Shown here: in pieces, positions 50,868 through 60,058 of the stretch
How positions within the stretch are numbered: the stretch's first letter is position 1
Layout of the letters: every line of letters begins with the position of its first letter
Assembly: GCF_014649335.1 (NCBI RefSeq)
Contig: NZ_BMSV01000016.1
Location: 1 to 64,000 of the forward strand
From: Streptomyces roseolilacinus
GTDB lineage: Bacteria; Actinomycetota; Actinomycetes; Streptomycetales; Streptomycetaceae
Direction of reading: 5' to 3'
DNA length: 64,000 nucleotides
The notes under the pieces: model-generated
What the model saw: only the letters and a program-made list of their open reading frames with translations
Database searches by the model: none
What the model was told of the DNA's origin: nothing
Made by a program: the position numbers and the translations under genes

Positions 50868-52363
50868 AGGGACGGAGCCTCCTCCAGCAGCGGGTGGCCC
50901 CAGCGTGCCACGAAGGCGGCCTCGACCGCGGCACCCACCTTGTACAGGCGGTCGTCCTTCATGGCCGGGGCGATGATCTGCAGACCGACCGGCAGGCCGT
51001 CCTCCGGCGCGAGGCCGCAGGGCAGCGACATGGCGGCGTTGCCCGCCAGGTTGGTCGGGATGGTGCACAGGTCGGCCAGGTACATGGCCATCGGGTCGTC
51101 GGCGCGCTCGCCGATCGGGAAGGCGGTGGTCGGGGTCGTCGGGGAGACGATCACGTCGACCTGCTCGAAGGCCTTCTCGAAGTCGCGCGTGATGAGCGTG
51201 CGGACCTTCTGCGCGGAGCCGTAGTACGCGTCGTAGTAGCCGGAGCTGAGCGCGTACGTGCCGAGCATGATGCGGCGCTTGACCTCGTCGCCGAAGCCGG
51301 CCTCGCGGGTGAGGGAGGTGACCTCCTCCGCCGAGCGGGTGCCGTCGTCGCCGGTCCGCAGGCCGTAGCGCAGGCCGTCGAAGCGGGCGAGGTTGGACGA
51401 GCACTCGGAGGGCGCGATCAGGTAGTACGCGGAGAGCGCCAGGTCGAAGGAGGGGCAGTCCAGCTCGACGATCTCGGCGCCCAGCTCCTTCAGCAGCGCG
51501 ACGGACTCGTCGAACCGCTGGACGACGCCGGCCTGGTAGCCCTCGCCGCGGAACTGCTTGACGACGCCGACGCGCATGCCCTGGACGCTGCCGTTGCGGG
51601 CGGCCTCGACGACCGGCGGGACGGGCGCGTCGATGGACGTGGAGTCCATCGGGTCGTGGCCGGCGACCACCTCGTGGAGGAGGGCCGCGTCGAGGACCGT
51701 GCGCGCGCAGGGGCCGCCCTGGTCCAGGGAGGACGAGAAGGCGACCATGCCGAAGCGGGACACCGCGCCGTACGTCGGCTTGACGCCGACCGTGCCGGTG
51801 ACGGCGGCGGGCTGGCGGATCGAGCCGCCCGTGTCCGTGCCGATGGCGAGCGGGGCCTCGTACGAGGCGAGGGCGGCCGACGAGCCGCCGCCGGAGCCGC
51901 CGGGGATCCGGGTGAGGTCCCAGGGGTTGCCGGTCGGGCCGTAGGCGCTGTTCTCGGTGGACGAGCCCATGGCGAACTCGTCCATGTTGGTCTTGCCGAG
52001 GATGACGACGTCGGCGGCGCGCAGCTTCGAGACGAGCGTCGCGTCGTACGGCGGGACCCAGCCCTCCAGCATCCGGGAGCCGACGGTGGTCGGCATGTCC
52101 CGCGTGGTGAAGATGTCCTTCAGGGCCAGCGGGACGCCCGCGAGCGGGCCGAGCTCCTCGCCGCGCTCGCGCTTCTCGTCGACGGCACGGGCCTGCGCGA
52201 GGGCTCCCTCGCGGTCGACGTGGAGGAAGGCGTGGACCTTCTCGTCCACCGCTTCGATGCGCGCGAGGTGCGCCTCGGCGACCTCGACGGCGGTGAGCTC
52301 GCCGGAGGCGATCCTCGCCGCGATCTCGGCGGCGGTGAGCTTGATGATGGTGCTGTCCGTCAT
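50864..52363 (-). CDS. gatA: Asp-tRNA(Asn)/Glu-tRNA(Gln) amidotransferase subunit A
   Basis: A 499-residue amidase-signature enzyme that releases ammonia from glutamine for transamidation. The Lys-cisSer-Ser triad is seen in 'PLALKDIFTT' (Lys), 'GGSGGGSSAALA' (cis-Ser) and 'GTDTGGSIRQPAA' (nucleophile Ser). ATG at 52363, 5 bases after gatC. Confidence 0.97.
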   Translation of the reverse strand: MTDSTIIKLTAAEIAARIASGELTAVEVAEAHLARIEAVDEKVHAFLHVDREGALAQARAVDEKRERGEELGPLAGVPLALKDIFTTRDMPTTVGSRMLEGWVPPYDATLVSKLRAADVVILGKTNMDEFAMGSSTENSAYGPTGNPWDLTRIPGGSGGGSSAALASYEAPLAIGTDTGGSIRQPAAVTGTVGVKPTYGAVSRFGMVAFSSSLDQGGPCARTVLDAALLHEVVAGHDPMDSTSIDAPVPPVVEAARNGSVQGMRVGVVKQFRGEGYQAGVVQRFDESVALLKELGAEIVELDCPSFDLALSAYYLIAPSECSSNLARFDGLRYGLRTGDDGTRSAEEVTSLTREAGFGDEVKRRIMLGTYALSSGYYDAYYGSAQKVRTLITRDFEKAFEQVDVIVSPTTPTTAFPIGERADDPMAMYLADLCTIPTNLAGNAAMSLPCGLAPEDGLPVGLQIIAPAMKDDRLYKVGAAVEAAFVARWGHPLLEEAPSL

Positions 52364-52368
52364 GTCGG

Positions 52369-52665
52369 TCAGTCCTCCCCGAGGATCTGCGGCACCTTGA
52401 AACGCTGCTGCTCCTGGGCCGGGGCCCCGGAGAGCGCCTGCTCGGGGGTGAGCGACGGACGGACCTCGTCCGCGCGCATGACATTGGTCAGCGGCAGCGG
52501 GTGGGAGGTCGGCGGGACGTCTTGGTCGGCGACCTCGGAGACGCGGGCGACCGCGCCGATGATGTCGTCGAGCTGGGTGGCGAAGTGGTCGACCTCTTCG
52601 TCCTTCAGCTCCAGACGCGCCAGCCGGGCGAGGTGGGCGACCTCCTCGCGCGTGATGCCAGGCAT
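52369..52665 (-). CDS. gatC: Asp-tRNA(Asn)/Glu-tRNA(Gln) amidotransferase subunit C
   Basis: A 98-residue linker subunit that wraps GatA and GatB. 'MPGITREEVAHLARLARLELKDEE' and 'VMRADEVRPSLTPEQAL' are typical. ATG at 52665 has tgagga 7 bases upstream. It is the first gene of the gatCAB operon, with the promoter just upstream. Confidence 0.96.
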   Translation of the reverse strand: MPGITREEVAHLARLARLELKDEEVDHFATQLDDIIGAVARVSEVADQDVPPTSHPLPLTNVMRADEVRPSLTPEQALSGAPAQEQQRFKVPQILGED

Positions 52666-52688
52666 GCAGCGATCCTCAGGGGTGAGTG

Positions 52689-52710
52689 ATTGGGTTTTGG
52701 CCCAATCCTA
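52689..52710 (-). promoter_or_regulatory. gatC promoter -10 with an overlapping inverted repeat
   Basis: On the minus strand -10 TAGGAT (52710-52705) lies about 40 bases before the gatC start. Overlapping its downstream edge, at the expected RNA start, is the 6-6-6 inverted repeat attggg-N6-cccaat (52689-52706). No -35 is obvious. Confidence 0.5.
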
Positions 52711-52750
52711 TGGGTCCTGCCGCGATGCCCGTGAAACGGTTTGCCTCCCC

Positions 52751-54889
52751 CTAGGTGACCGGGTGGCTGGAGGGGCGGTCGGAGGGGTGGTCGGACGGGG
52801 AGGGCGGGAGCGCCGCCGAGGGGCGGTGCCAGCCGTGCACGCCGCGGGCGCGCAGCCAGGCCGTCGTCTCGTGCGGCGGCATCGCGGCGGCGACCAGCCA
52901 GCCCTGGACGGCGTCGCAGCCCAGGTCGCGCAGGCGCTCCCAGGTCTCGTCGTCCTCCACGCCCTCGGCGACGACGAGGAGCCCCAGGGAGTGGGCCAGG
53001 TCCACGGTGCAGCGGACGATCTCGGCGTCCTCCGTGTCGACGGCGAGGCGGGCGACGAACGAGCGGTCGATCTTCAGTTCGCTGACCGGCAGGCGGCGCA
53101 GGTGGACCAGGGAGGAGTAACCCGTGCCGAAGTCGTCCAGGGACATCTTCACGCCGTGGCTGGTGAGGCCGGCGAGGGTGTCGGCCGCGCGCTGCGGGTC
53201 CTCCAGGAGGACGTGCTCCGTTATCTCCAGTTGCAGGGCACCCGCGGGGACGCCGTGGCGGGCGAGGCGGGCCGCGACGGCGCCGGCGAAGCCGGGGCTG
53301 TGCACGTCGCGCGGGGAGACGTTCACCGCGACGGGGACCTCCAGGCCCTGGGCGCGCCACCGCGCGACCTGGCCGAGCGCCGTCTCCAGCACGTACTCGG
53401 TGAGGTGCGGCATCAGGCCGGACGACTCGGCGATCGCGATGAACTCGTCCGGGGGGACGCGGCCGCGCTCCGGGTGGACCCAGCGGACCAGCGCCTCCAG
53501 GCCGGCGACGTGGCCGTCGAAGCGGACCTTGGGCTGGTAGTGCAGCTCCACCTCGCCCGCGTCGAGGGCGCGGCGCAGGTCGCCGAGGAGGCCGAGCCGG
53601 TCCGGCGTGTTGGAGTCCCGCTTCGACTCGTACACCTCGACGCCCGTACGGTCCCGCTTCGCCTGGTACATGGCGACGTCGGCGCGCTGGAGGAGCCCTT
53701 CGGCGTCGAGGGCGTGGTCGGGGAAGACCGCGACGCCGGCGCTGGCCTCCAGGACGAGCGTGAGCCCGTCGAGGTCGAGCGGGGACGACAGGTCGGCGGC
53801 GAGGTGGCGGGCGACGCGCTGGGCGCTGGTCGTGGAGTCGGCGGTCGGCAGGAGCACGGCGAATTCGTCGCCGCCGAGCCGGGCGGCCTCGGCGCCGCGC
53901 GGCAGGGCGAGGCGCAGGCGCTCCGCGATCTGCAGGAGGAGCCGGTCGCCGGCGAGGTGGCCGAGCGTGTCGTTGACGGACCGGAAGCGGTCGAGGTCGA
54001 TCAGGACGAGCGCGGCGCGCCGGCCGTCGGCCTCGGCGGCCTCCAGGGCGGCCCAGGTGCGTTCGAGCAGCCACTGCCGGTTGGGCAGGCCGGTGAGCGG
54101 GTCGCGGAGCTGCTCCTCGGCGCGGGCCCGGGCGATCCAGAGCGTGGAGTCGAGGGCGATTAAAGGCACCGCGAACAGCGGCAGCAGGACCGGCAGGGAG
54201 ACGGCGACGACGCAGATGAGCGGGGCGATGCCGAGCAGGGCGACGGCGACGAGGCCCTGGCGGAGCAGCGCCGTGCGGGCGGCCGTGGGCAGGGCGCCGC
54301 CCGGCGGGGAGAGCGTGTACCACAGGACGATCCGGGTCACCACCAGGTACGTCCCGGCGGCGAGGGCGACTTCCGGTACGGCGGCGATCCCCCATTCGAG
54401 CGGTTGCCAGGGCCGTTCGACGGAGGGCACGTCGCCGAAGGCCGCGAGGACGAGCGCGGCGCCGCCGATGCCGAGCACGTCGGCGGCGCCGTGCAGCAGG
54501 CCCTGCCGCCAGCGGTGCCGGCGGGCGGCGCCGACGAGGACGACGACGGCGAGGCTGACCAGGCCGGCGGGCAGCCAGCCGAACAGGAGCAGCACGGCCA
54601 GGGTGAGGGCGGCGCCGGAGCCGGTGCCGCCCCACCAGCGGTCGCGGCCGAGGGCGACGAGGTGCCCGACGACGATGCCGGTGAGGACGGCGAGGGACCA
54701 GCCGGTCGTCCCGGCGGGGAAGAGGGCGCGGCCCTGGCTCACGGCGTGGTGGAAGCCGGTGGCGAGCGCGACGCAGGCGAGGGCCACGACGACGGCGGGC
54801 AGCCGGGCGAGGGCACCCTCGCGGAGCGCCGCGCGCCCCGCTCGCGTACGCAGTCGTGCGACCGGATCGGCACTCTCGGTCGGTTTCAT
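52751..54889 (-). CDS. rmdB: Membrane GGDEF-EAL c-di-GMP phosphodiesterase, RmdB type, with a TTA codon
   Basis: A 712-residue protein: about six to seven membrane helices (residues 28-245), a GGDEF domain with intact GGDEF at 339-343, and an EAL domain with all expected motifs (EAL at 465-467, NVSPRD, EITEH, DDFGTGYSSL, KIDRSFV, AEGVED). It should hydrolyse c-di-GMP and may also make it. From memory it is the RmdB orthologue, which lies between the gat genes and ligA in S. coelicolor and affects sporulation timing. ATG at 54889 has gaggga upstream. Leu243 is encoded by TTA (54163-54161), the only in-frame TTA I found in the window, so translation should depend on the developmental tRNA gene bldA. 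Confidence 0.92.
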   Translation of the reverse strand: MKPTESADPVARLRTRAGRAALREGALARLPAVVVALACVALATGFHHAVSQGRALFPAGTTGWSLAVLTGIVVGHLVALGRDRWWGGTGSGAALTLAVLLLFGWLPAGLVSLAVVVLVGAARRHRWRQGLLHGAADVLGIGGAALVLAAFGDVPSVERPWQPLEWGIAAVPEVALAAGTYLVVTRIVLWYTLSPPGGALPTAARTALLRQGLVAVALLGIAPLICVVAVSLPVLLPLFAVPLIALDSTLWIARARAEEQLRDPLTGLPNRQWLLERTWAALEAAEADGRRAALVLIDLDRFRSVNDTLGHLAGDRLLLQIAERLRLALPRGAEAARLGGDEFAVLLPTADSTTSAQRVARHLAADLSSPLDLDGLTLVLEASAGVAVFPDHALDAEGLLQRADVAMYQAKRDRTGVEVYESKRDSNTPDRLGLLGDLRRALDAGEVELHYQPKVRFDGHVAGLEALVRWVHPERGRVPPDEFIAIAESSGLMPHLTEYVLETALGQVARWRAQGLEVPVAVNVSPRDVHSPGFAGAVAARLARHGVPAGALQLEITEHVLLEDPQRAADTLAGLTSHGVKMSLDDFGTGYSSLVHLRRLPVSELKIDRSFVARLAVDTEDAEIVRCTVDLAHSLGLLVVAEGVEDDETWERLRDLGCDAVQGWLVAAAMPPHETTAWLRARGVHGWHRPSAALPPSPSDHPSDRPSSHPVT

Positions 54890-55133
54890 TCCGTCCCTCT
54901 CACAGCCGGCGGTGCCGTTGCCTCTGCCTCGTGATGGCCTGATTGTCGTGCCGTCACGACCGGACTTCCCCAACGCGGCCGCGCACGACAGGCGCACGTC
55001 ACAACAGTAGGCCGCGGAGGGCGTTCACGGGCAGCGCTCTACAGCTCTTGCCCGAATGCGACCCGGCCACCCTTATGCGGCTGATATGCGCTGAACGGGT
55101 GACGTTTTCCGGCCTGTTCCGCTCGGTGTTCCC

Positions 55134-57326
55134 CTACTGTTCGAGCGGGACGGCGACCTCGCGGGCGGCGTCGGGACCCCGCTCCAGCAGGACGGCGAAG
55201 CCGTCCTCGTCGAGGACCGGGACCTTCAGCTGCATCGCCTTGTCGTACTTGGAGCCGGGGTTCTCCCCGACCACCACGAACGCCGTCTTCTTCGAGACGG
55301 AGCCGGTCACCTTCGCCCCGGCGCTCTGGAGCGCCTCCTTCGCCCCGTCCCTCGTGTGGTCCCGCAGCGTGCCGGTGACGACGACGGTGAGCCCCTCCAG
55401 GGGGCGCGGCCCCTCGTCCCCGCCGGTGCCCTCCTCCTCCATCCGGACGCCGGCGGCGCGCCACTTCCGCAGGATCTCGCGGTGCCAGTCCTCCGCGAAC
55501 CACTGCTTCAGGGAGGCGGCGATGGTCGGTCCGACGCCCTCGACGGCGGCCAGCTCCTCCTCGGTCGCCTGCTCGATGCGGTCCAGGGAGCGGAACTCGC
55601 GGGCCAGCGCCTCGGCCGCGACGGGGCCGACGTGGCGGATCGACAGGGCCGTGATGACCCGGGCGAGCGGGCGCCGCTTGGCCTCCTCGATGTTCGCGAG
55701 CATCGCGAGGGCGTTCTTCCTGGGCTCGCCCTGCTGGTTGGCGAAGACCGTGACGACCTTCTCCTCGCCCGTCTTCGGGTCGCGCTTGGGCAGCCCGCTG
55801 TCCTGGTCCAGGACGTACGCCTTGATGGGGAGCAGCTGTTCGATCGTCAGGTCGAACAGGTCGCCCTCGTCGACCAGCGGCGGCTCGGCCGGCTCCAGCG
55901 GGCGCGTGAGCGCGGCGGCGGCCACGTAGCCGAAGTTCTCGATGTCGAAGCAGCGGCGCCCCCCGAGGTAGAACAGGCGTTCCCGCAGCTGGGCGGGGCA
56001 GGTCCGGCCGTTCGGGCAGCGCAGGTCGACGTCGCCCTCCTTCATGGGCTTCAGCGGCGTCCCGCACTCGGGGCACTCGGACGGCATGACGAACTCGCGC
56101 TCGCCGCCGTCCCGCAGGTCGACGACCGGTCCCAGGATCTCCGGGATGACGTCGCCGGCCTTGCGCAGCACGACCGTGTCGCCGATCAGGACGCCCTTGG
56201 ACTTCACCACCTCCTGGTTGTGCAGCGTGGCGAACTCGACCTCGGAGCCCGCGACCGTGACCGGCTCCACCTGCGCGTACGGCGTGACGCGGCCCGTGCG
56301 TCCCACGCCGACGCGGATGTCGACCAGCCGGGTGTTGACCTCCTCGGGCGCGTACTTGTACGCGATCGCCCACCTCGGGGCGCGGGAGGTGGAGCCGAGG
56401 CGGCCCTGGAGGCGGATCTCGTCCAGCTTGACGACGACGCCGTCGATCTCGTGCTCCACCGAGTGGCGGTTCTCGCCGTAGTGCGCGATGAACTCCCGCA
56501 CGCCGTCGAGGCCGTCGACCACCCGGTTGTGCCGCGCCGTGGGCAGGCCCCACTCGTGGAGCAGCCCGTACGCCTCGGACAGGCGGTCCAGGGCCAGGCC
56601 CTCGTGCGCGCCGATGCCGTGCACCACCATGTGCAGCGGGCGCGTGGCCGTGACGCGCGGGTCCTTCTGGCGGAGCGAACCGGCGGCCGCGTTGCGCGGG
56701 TTGGCGAACGGCTTGTCCCCGGCGGCGACCAGACGGGCGTTCAGCTCCTCGAACTTCTCCATCGGGAAGTAGACCTCGCCGCGGATCTCCACCAGGTCCG
56801 GGACCCGGTCGCCCCTCAGCCGGTCGGGGATGTCGGAGATCGTGCGCACGTTCGGCGTGATGTCCTCGCCCGTGCGGCCGTCGCCGCGGGTCGCCGCGCG
56901 CGTCAGCCGGCCCTTCTCGTACGTCAGGTTCACGGCGAGGCCGTCGACCTTCAGCTCGCACAGGAAGTGGTGCTCCGCCGAACCGACGTCGCGCCCGACG
57001 CGCTCGGCCCAGGCGGCCAGCCCCTCGTCGTCGAAGACGTTGTCCAGGGAGAGCATGCGCTCGCGGTGCAGGACGGCCGTGAACTCCGTCTCGTACGTCC
57101 CCGCGACCTTCTGGGTGGGCGAGTCGGGCGTGCGCAGCTCCGCGTACCGCTCCTCCAGCTCCTCCAGGGACCGCAGCATCCGGTCGAACTCGGCGTCGCT
57201 GATGACCGGCTGGTCCTTCACGTAGTACCGGAAGCGGTGCTCCTCGACCTGTTCGGCCAGTCGGGCGTGCTCCTCGCGCGCCTCCGCCGGTACCACGTCG
57301 CGCTGGTCGTGCTGTTCGACAGCCAC
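55134..57326 (-). CDS. ligA: NAD-dependent DNA ligase
   Basis: A 730-residue essential ligase that seals nicks in replication and repair. The domains run in order: Ia ('EHRFRYYVKDQPVISDAEFDRML', NMN contacts), adenylation domain with 'CELKVDGLAVNLTYEKGRL' (Lys for AMP), OB-fold, four-Cys zinc finger ('CPECGTPLKP...CPNGRTCPAQL'), helix-hairpin-helix repeats, and a C-terminal BRCT domain ('GLTVVVTGTLRDHTRDGAKEAL'). Start GTG at 57326 has gggagg 6 bases upstream. It lies 13 bases after the MetE-like gene. Confidence 0.97.
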   Translation of the reverse strand: MAVEQHDQRDVVPAEAREEHARLAEQVEEHRFRYYVKDQPVISDAEFDRMLRSLEELEERYAELRTPDSPTQKVAGTYETEFTAVLHRERMLSLDNVFDDEGLAAWAERVGRDVGSAEHHFLCELKVDGLAVNLTYEKGRLTRAATRGDGRTGEDITPNVRTISDIPDRLRGDRVPDLVEIRGEVYFPMEKFEELNARLVAAGDKPFANPRNAAAGSLRQKDPRVTATRPLHMVVHGIGAHEGLALDRLSEAYGLLHEWGLPTARHNRVVDGLDGVREFIAHYGENRHSVEHEIDGVVVKLDEIRLQGRLGSTSRAPRWAIAYKYAPEEVNTRLVDIRVGVGRTGRVTPYAQVEPVTVAGSEVEFATLHNQEVVKSKGVLIGDTVVLRKAGDVIPEILGPVVDLRDGGEREFVMPSECPECGTPLKPMKEGDVDLRCPNGRTCPAQLRERLFYLGGRRCFDIENFGYVAAAALTRPLEPAEPPLVDEGDLFDLTIEQLLPIKAYVLDQDSGLPKRDPKTGEEKVVTVFANQQGEPRKNALAMLANIEEAKRRPLARVITALSIRHVGPVAAEALAREFRSLDRIEQATEEELAAVEGVGPTIAASLKQWFAEDWHREILRKWRAAGVRMEEEGTGGDEGPRPLEGLTVVVTGTLRDHTRDGAKEALQSAGAKVTGSVSKKTAFVVVGENPGSKYDKAMQLKVPVLDEDGFAVLLERGPDAAREVAVPLEQ

Positions 57327-57339
57327 GTCGATCCTCCCG

Positions 57340-58353
57340 TTACTCAGGGTTGTCCGCGAGGGACTTCGCCGCCTTGACGCAGTGCGACAGCGCACGGCGG
57401 GCGTAGTCGGGCGAGGCGCCCGCGAGCCCGCACGCCGGGGTGATCACCAAGGACTCCGCGAGGGTCCCCGGATTCAGCCCCAGCCTGCGCCACAGCGTCC
57501 TGACACCCATGACGCTACCGGCAGGGTCCGACAACGCGGCGTCGGTGGAGGGCACCGTGCCGGCGAACAGCTTCGTGCCGCCCTCGACGGCCTCGCCGAT
57601 CGCCTCCTCGTCACGTTCCGTGAGAAGACCGAAATCGAACGAGATCGCCGCGGCGCCGGCCCGGCGCAGCAGCGCGAACGGCACGTCGGGGGCGCAGGAG
57701 TGCACGACGGTGGGCCCGTCGTGGACGGCGAGCACGTCGCGCAGGGCGCTCTCGACGACCTGGCGGTCGACGGCCCGGTGGGTGCGGTAGCCGCTGGCGG
57801 TCCTGACCCGGCCGCGCAGGACGGCGGTGAGGGACGGCTCGTCGAGCTGGAGCACGACCCGGGCGCCGGGGACCCGGCGGCGCACCTCCGCGAGGTGGCC
57901 GCGGAGCCCCTCGGCGAGCGACTCGGCGAGGTCCCGGCGGGCCCCGGGGTCGCCGAGGGCCGCCTCGCCGCCCCGCAGTTCCAGCGCGGCGGCCAGCGTC
58001 CACGGCCCGACCGCCTGGACCTTCAGCGGGCCCGCGTACCCCTGGGTGAACTCCTCCAGCGCGTCGAGGTCCTCCCCCAGCCAGGAGTGGGCGCGGCGGG
58101 TGTCGCGGCCGGGCCGGTCGCTGACCCGCCACCCGCTGGGCTCCACGTGCGCGTAGACCTCGACGAGGAGTCCCAGCGTCCGTCCGATCATGTCGGCGCC
58201 GGGCCCGCGGGCGGGGAGTTCCGGAAGGTGGACGAAGTCCTCGAAGGACCCGGTCACGGCCCGGGCGGCCTCGCGCGCGTCGCCGCCCGGCATCGATCCG
58301 ACCCCGGTGGCCGGGCCCCAGGTCATGTCGTCGCTGTGGTTGTTCTCGCTCAC
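57340..58353 (-). CDS. MetE C-terminal-like (cobalamin-independent methionine synthase family) protein
   Basis: A 337-residue stand-alone protein with the UROD/MetE barrel fold, about half the length of true MetE, lacking its N-terminal domain. Possible zinc ligands are His and Cys in 'TVVHSCAPDVPFALL' and Cys in 'ITPACGLAGASPDYA'; 'VLQLDEPSLTAVL' is the conserved substrate segment. It may transfer methyl groups from a different donor or have another role. GTG at 58353 is the likely start; an ATG at 58326 is possible. It is 13 bases upstream of ligA, on the same strand. Confidence 0.8.
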   Translation of the reverse strand: MSENNHSDDMTWGPATGVGSMPGGDAREAARAVTGSFEDFVHLPELPARGPGADMIGRTLGLLVEVYAHVEPSGWRVSDRPGRDTRRAHSWLGEDLDALEEFTQGYAGPLKVQAVGPWTLAAALELRGGEAALGDPGARRDLAESLAEGLRGHLAEVRRRVPGARVVLQLDEPSLTAVLRGRVRTASGYRTHRAVDRQVVESALRDVLAVHDGPTVVHSCAPDVPFALLRRAGAAAISFDFGLLTERDEEAIGEAVEGGTKLFAGTVPSTDAALSDPAGSVMGVRTLWRRLGLNPGTLAESLVITPACGLAGASPDYARRALSHCVKAAKSLADNPE

Positions 58354-58376
58354 CCGGGAAGGGTACGCGGACCGGG

Positions 58377-59066
58377 TCAGGCTCCCGGCCGGACGGTCAG
58401 GTCCTGGATCTCCGCGTCGCGCGGCAGGTCGACGGCCGTGAGGACGGTCGTCGCGACCGAGTCGGGGTCCATGAGGCGGGACGTGTCGTACTCCCTGCCC
58501 TCCTGCCGGTGGACCTTGGCCTGCATGGGGCTGGCCGTGCGGCCCGGGTAGACGGAGGTGACGCGGACGCCGTGGGCGTGCTCCTCCGCGCGCAGGGCGT
58601 CGGCGAGGGCCTTGAGGCCGTGCTTGGACGCGGCGTACGCGGACCACTCGGGGTTCGCGCGGAGCCCCGCGCCGGAGTTGACGAACACGACGTGCCCCTG
58701 GGAGACCCGCAGCTGCGGCAGGAGCAGCCGGGTCAGCTCGGCGGGCGCGACCAGGTTCACGTCGAGCTGGGTGCGCCAGGCCTTGGGGGTCAGCTCGCCG
58801 ACCGGGCCGAGGTCGACGACGCCCGCGATGTGCAGCAGCGTGTCGAGCCGGTCGGGCAGCTCCTGGTGGGAGAACGCCCAGGACAGCCGGTCCGGGGCGG
58901 CGAGGTCCCCGACGAGGGTGCGGGCGCCCGGGTACAGGTCGGCCAGTTCCTTCGCCCGGCCGGCGTCCCGGGCGAGCAGGATCAGGTCGTCCCCGCGCGC
59001 GTGGAGGCGGCGGGCGACGGCCGCGCCGATGCCGGAGCCGGCGCCGGTGATCAGGTGTGTGGTCAT
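58377..59066 (-). CDS. Short-chain dehydrogenase/reductase
   Basis: A 229-residue classical SDR: 'HLITGAGSGIGAAVARRL' binds NAD(P), 'LLHIAGVVDLGPVGEL' replaces the usual NNAG, 'VFVNSGAGLRANPEWSAYAASKHGLKALADAL' has catalytic Ser, Tyr and Lys. ATG at 59066. The substrate is unknown. It is likely co-transcribed with the MetE-like gene 23 bases downstream. Confidence 0.9.
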   Translation of the reverse strand: MTTHLITGAGSGIGAAVARRLHARGDDLILLARDAGRAKELADLYPGARTLVGDLAAPDRLSWAFSHQELPDRLDTLLHIAGVVDLGPVGELTPKAWRTQLDVNLVAPAELTRLLLPQLRVSQGHVVFVNSGAGLRANPEWSAYAASKHGLKALADALRAEEHAHGVRVTSVYPGRTASPMQAKVHRQEGREYDTSRLMDPDSVATTVLTAVDLPRDAEIQDLTVRPGA

Positions 59067-59091
59067 GGGGGCCATGCTCGCACCCGGCGGC

Positions 59092-59631
59092 CTACCGGAT
59101 CCCGGCGGCCTCTTCCAGGTAGGCGAGGGCGGAGACGCCGTCCTCGGCGAAGAACACCAGTTCCGTCAGGGGGAGCGGCAGGAAGCCCTCCTCCTCCATG
59201 CGGCGGAACTGCTGCTTGAGCCCGTCGTAGAAGCCCGCCGTGTTGAGCAGGACGACCGGCTTGGTGTGCAGGCCGTGCTTCTTCAGCTCCAGGATCTCGG
59301 TGGCCTCGTCCAGGGTGCCGGTGCCGCCGACCATGACGACGATCGCGTCGGACCGCAGCAGCATCTGCGCCTTCCGCTCCGCGAGGTCCCCGGTGACGAC
59401 CATCTCGTCGCAGCCGGGCCGCGCCTTGTGGGCGAGGAACTCCACCGACACGCCGACGAGCCGCCCTCCCGCCTGCTGGGCGGCGTCGGCGACGACCTTC
59501 ATCAGGCCGGTGTCGGAGCCGCCCCAGACGAGCGTGTGGCCGCCCTTGGCGAGGAGTTCGGCGAACTCGCGCGCGGGGCCGGTGTAGCGGTCGTCGAGGT
59601 CGGCGGCGGAGAGGAAGACGCAGATGTCCAT
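59092..59631 (-). CDS. LOG-family protein (cytokinin riboside 5'-monophosphate phosphoribohydrolase-like)
   Basis: A 179-residue protein with the LOG signature 'VGGTGTLDEATEIL' (normally PGGxGTxxE, the first Pro being Val here) and 'VWGGSDTGLMKVVADAA' near the N-terminus. LOG enzymes cut the N-glycosidic bond of nucleoside monophosphates. ATG at 59631. It lies 25 bases upstream of the SDR gene and is divergent from DUF427. Confidence 0.85.
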   Translation of the reverse strand: MDICVFLSAADLDDRYTGPAREFAELLAKGGHTLVWGGSDTGLMKVVADAAQQAGGRLVGVSVEFLAHKARPGCDEMVVTGDLAERKAQMLLRSDAIVVMVGGTGTLDEATEILELKKHGLHTKPVVLLNTAGFYDGLKQQFRRMEEEGFLPLPLTELVFFAEDGVSALAYLEEAAGIR

Positions 59632-59690
59632 GCGGCAACCGTACGGGGGGCGCCGGGAACAGGGCGGGGCCGCCGGCCGTTGCCCCGGGT

Positions 59691-60017
59691 ATGACCTCTT
59701 CGGGGCACCGCATCACCATCGGGCCGGCGGACGGGCCGGTACGGGTCGAACGGGACGGCGAGCCGGTCGCGGAGAGCTCCCGCGCGCTGGCCCTGCACGA
59801 GACGGGCTGCCCGGTGCGGCTCTACCTGCCGCCCGAGGACGTGCGCACGGACCTGCTGGAGCCGTCCGCCACGCGCACGTACTGCCCGTTCAAGGGCACC
59901 GCGTCGTACTGGTCGCTGCCGGGCCGCCCGGACGCCGTGTGGGCGTACCTCGACCCGAAGCCCGAAGTCGCCGCGATCAAGGGGCACTTCTGCTTCTACG
60001 GCCCGGACGGGACCTGA
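59691..60017 (+). CDS. DUF427 domain protein
   Basis: A 108-residue protein with the whole DUF427 fold: 'VRVERDGEPVAESSRALALHETGCPVRLYLPPEDV' and 'TYCPFKGTASYWSL...VWAYLDPKPEVAAIKGHFCFY'. The function is unsettled; it is a small beta-rich protein without known active site. ATG at 59691. It converges on mnmA across the inverted-repeat element. Confidence 0.88.
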   Translation: MTSSGHRITIGPADGPVRVERDGEPVAESSRALALHETGCPVRLYLPPEDVRTDLLEPSATRTYCPFKGTASYWSLPGRPDAVWAYLDPKPEVAAIKGHFCFYGPDGT

Positions 60018-60058
60018 CGGGGGCCGGGCGCCGGCAGCGGCGGACCGGGCCCTGGGGA

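Noticed and set aside
53100..53130. A second TTA codon in rmdB, and TTA-like triplets in ilvC and the TPM-like gene
   Set aside because: In each case the triplet is out of frame; the real codons are Gly-Tyr (GGT TAC).
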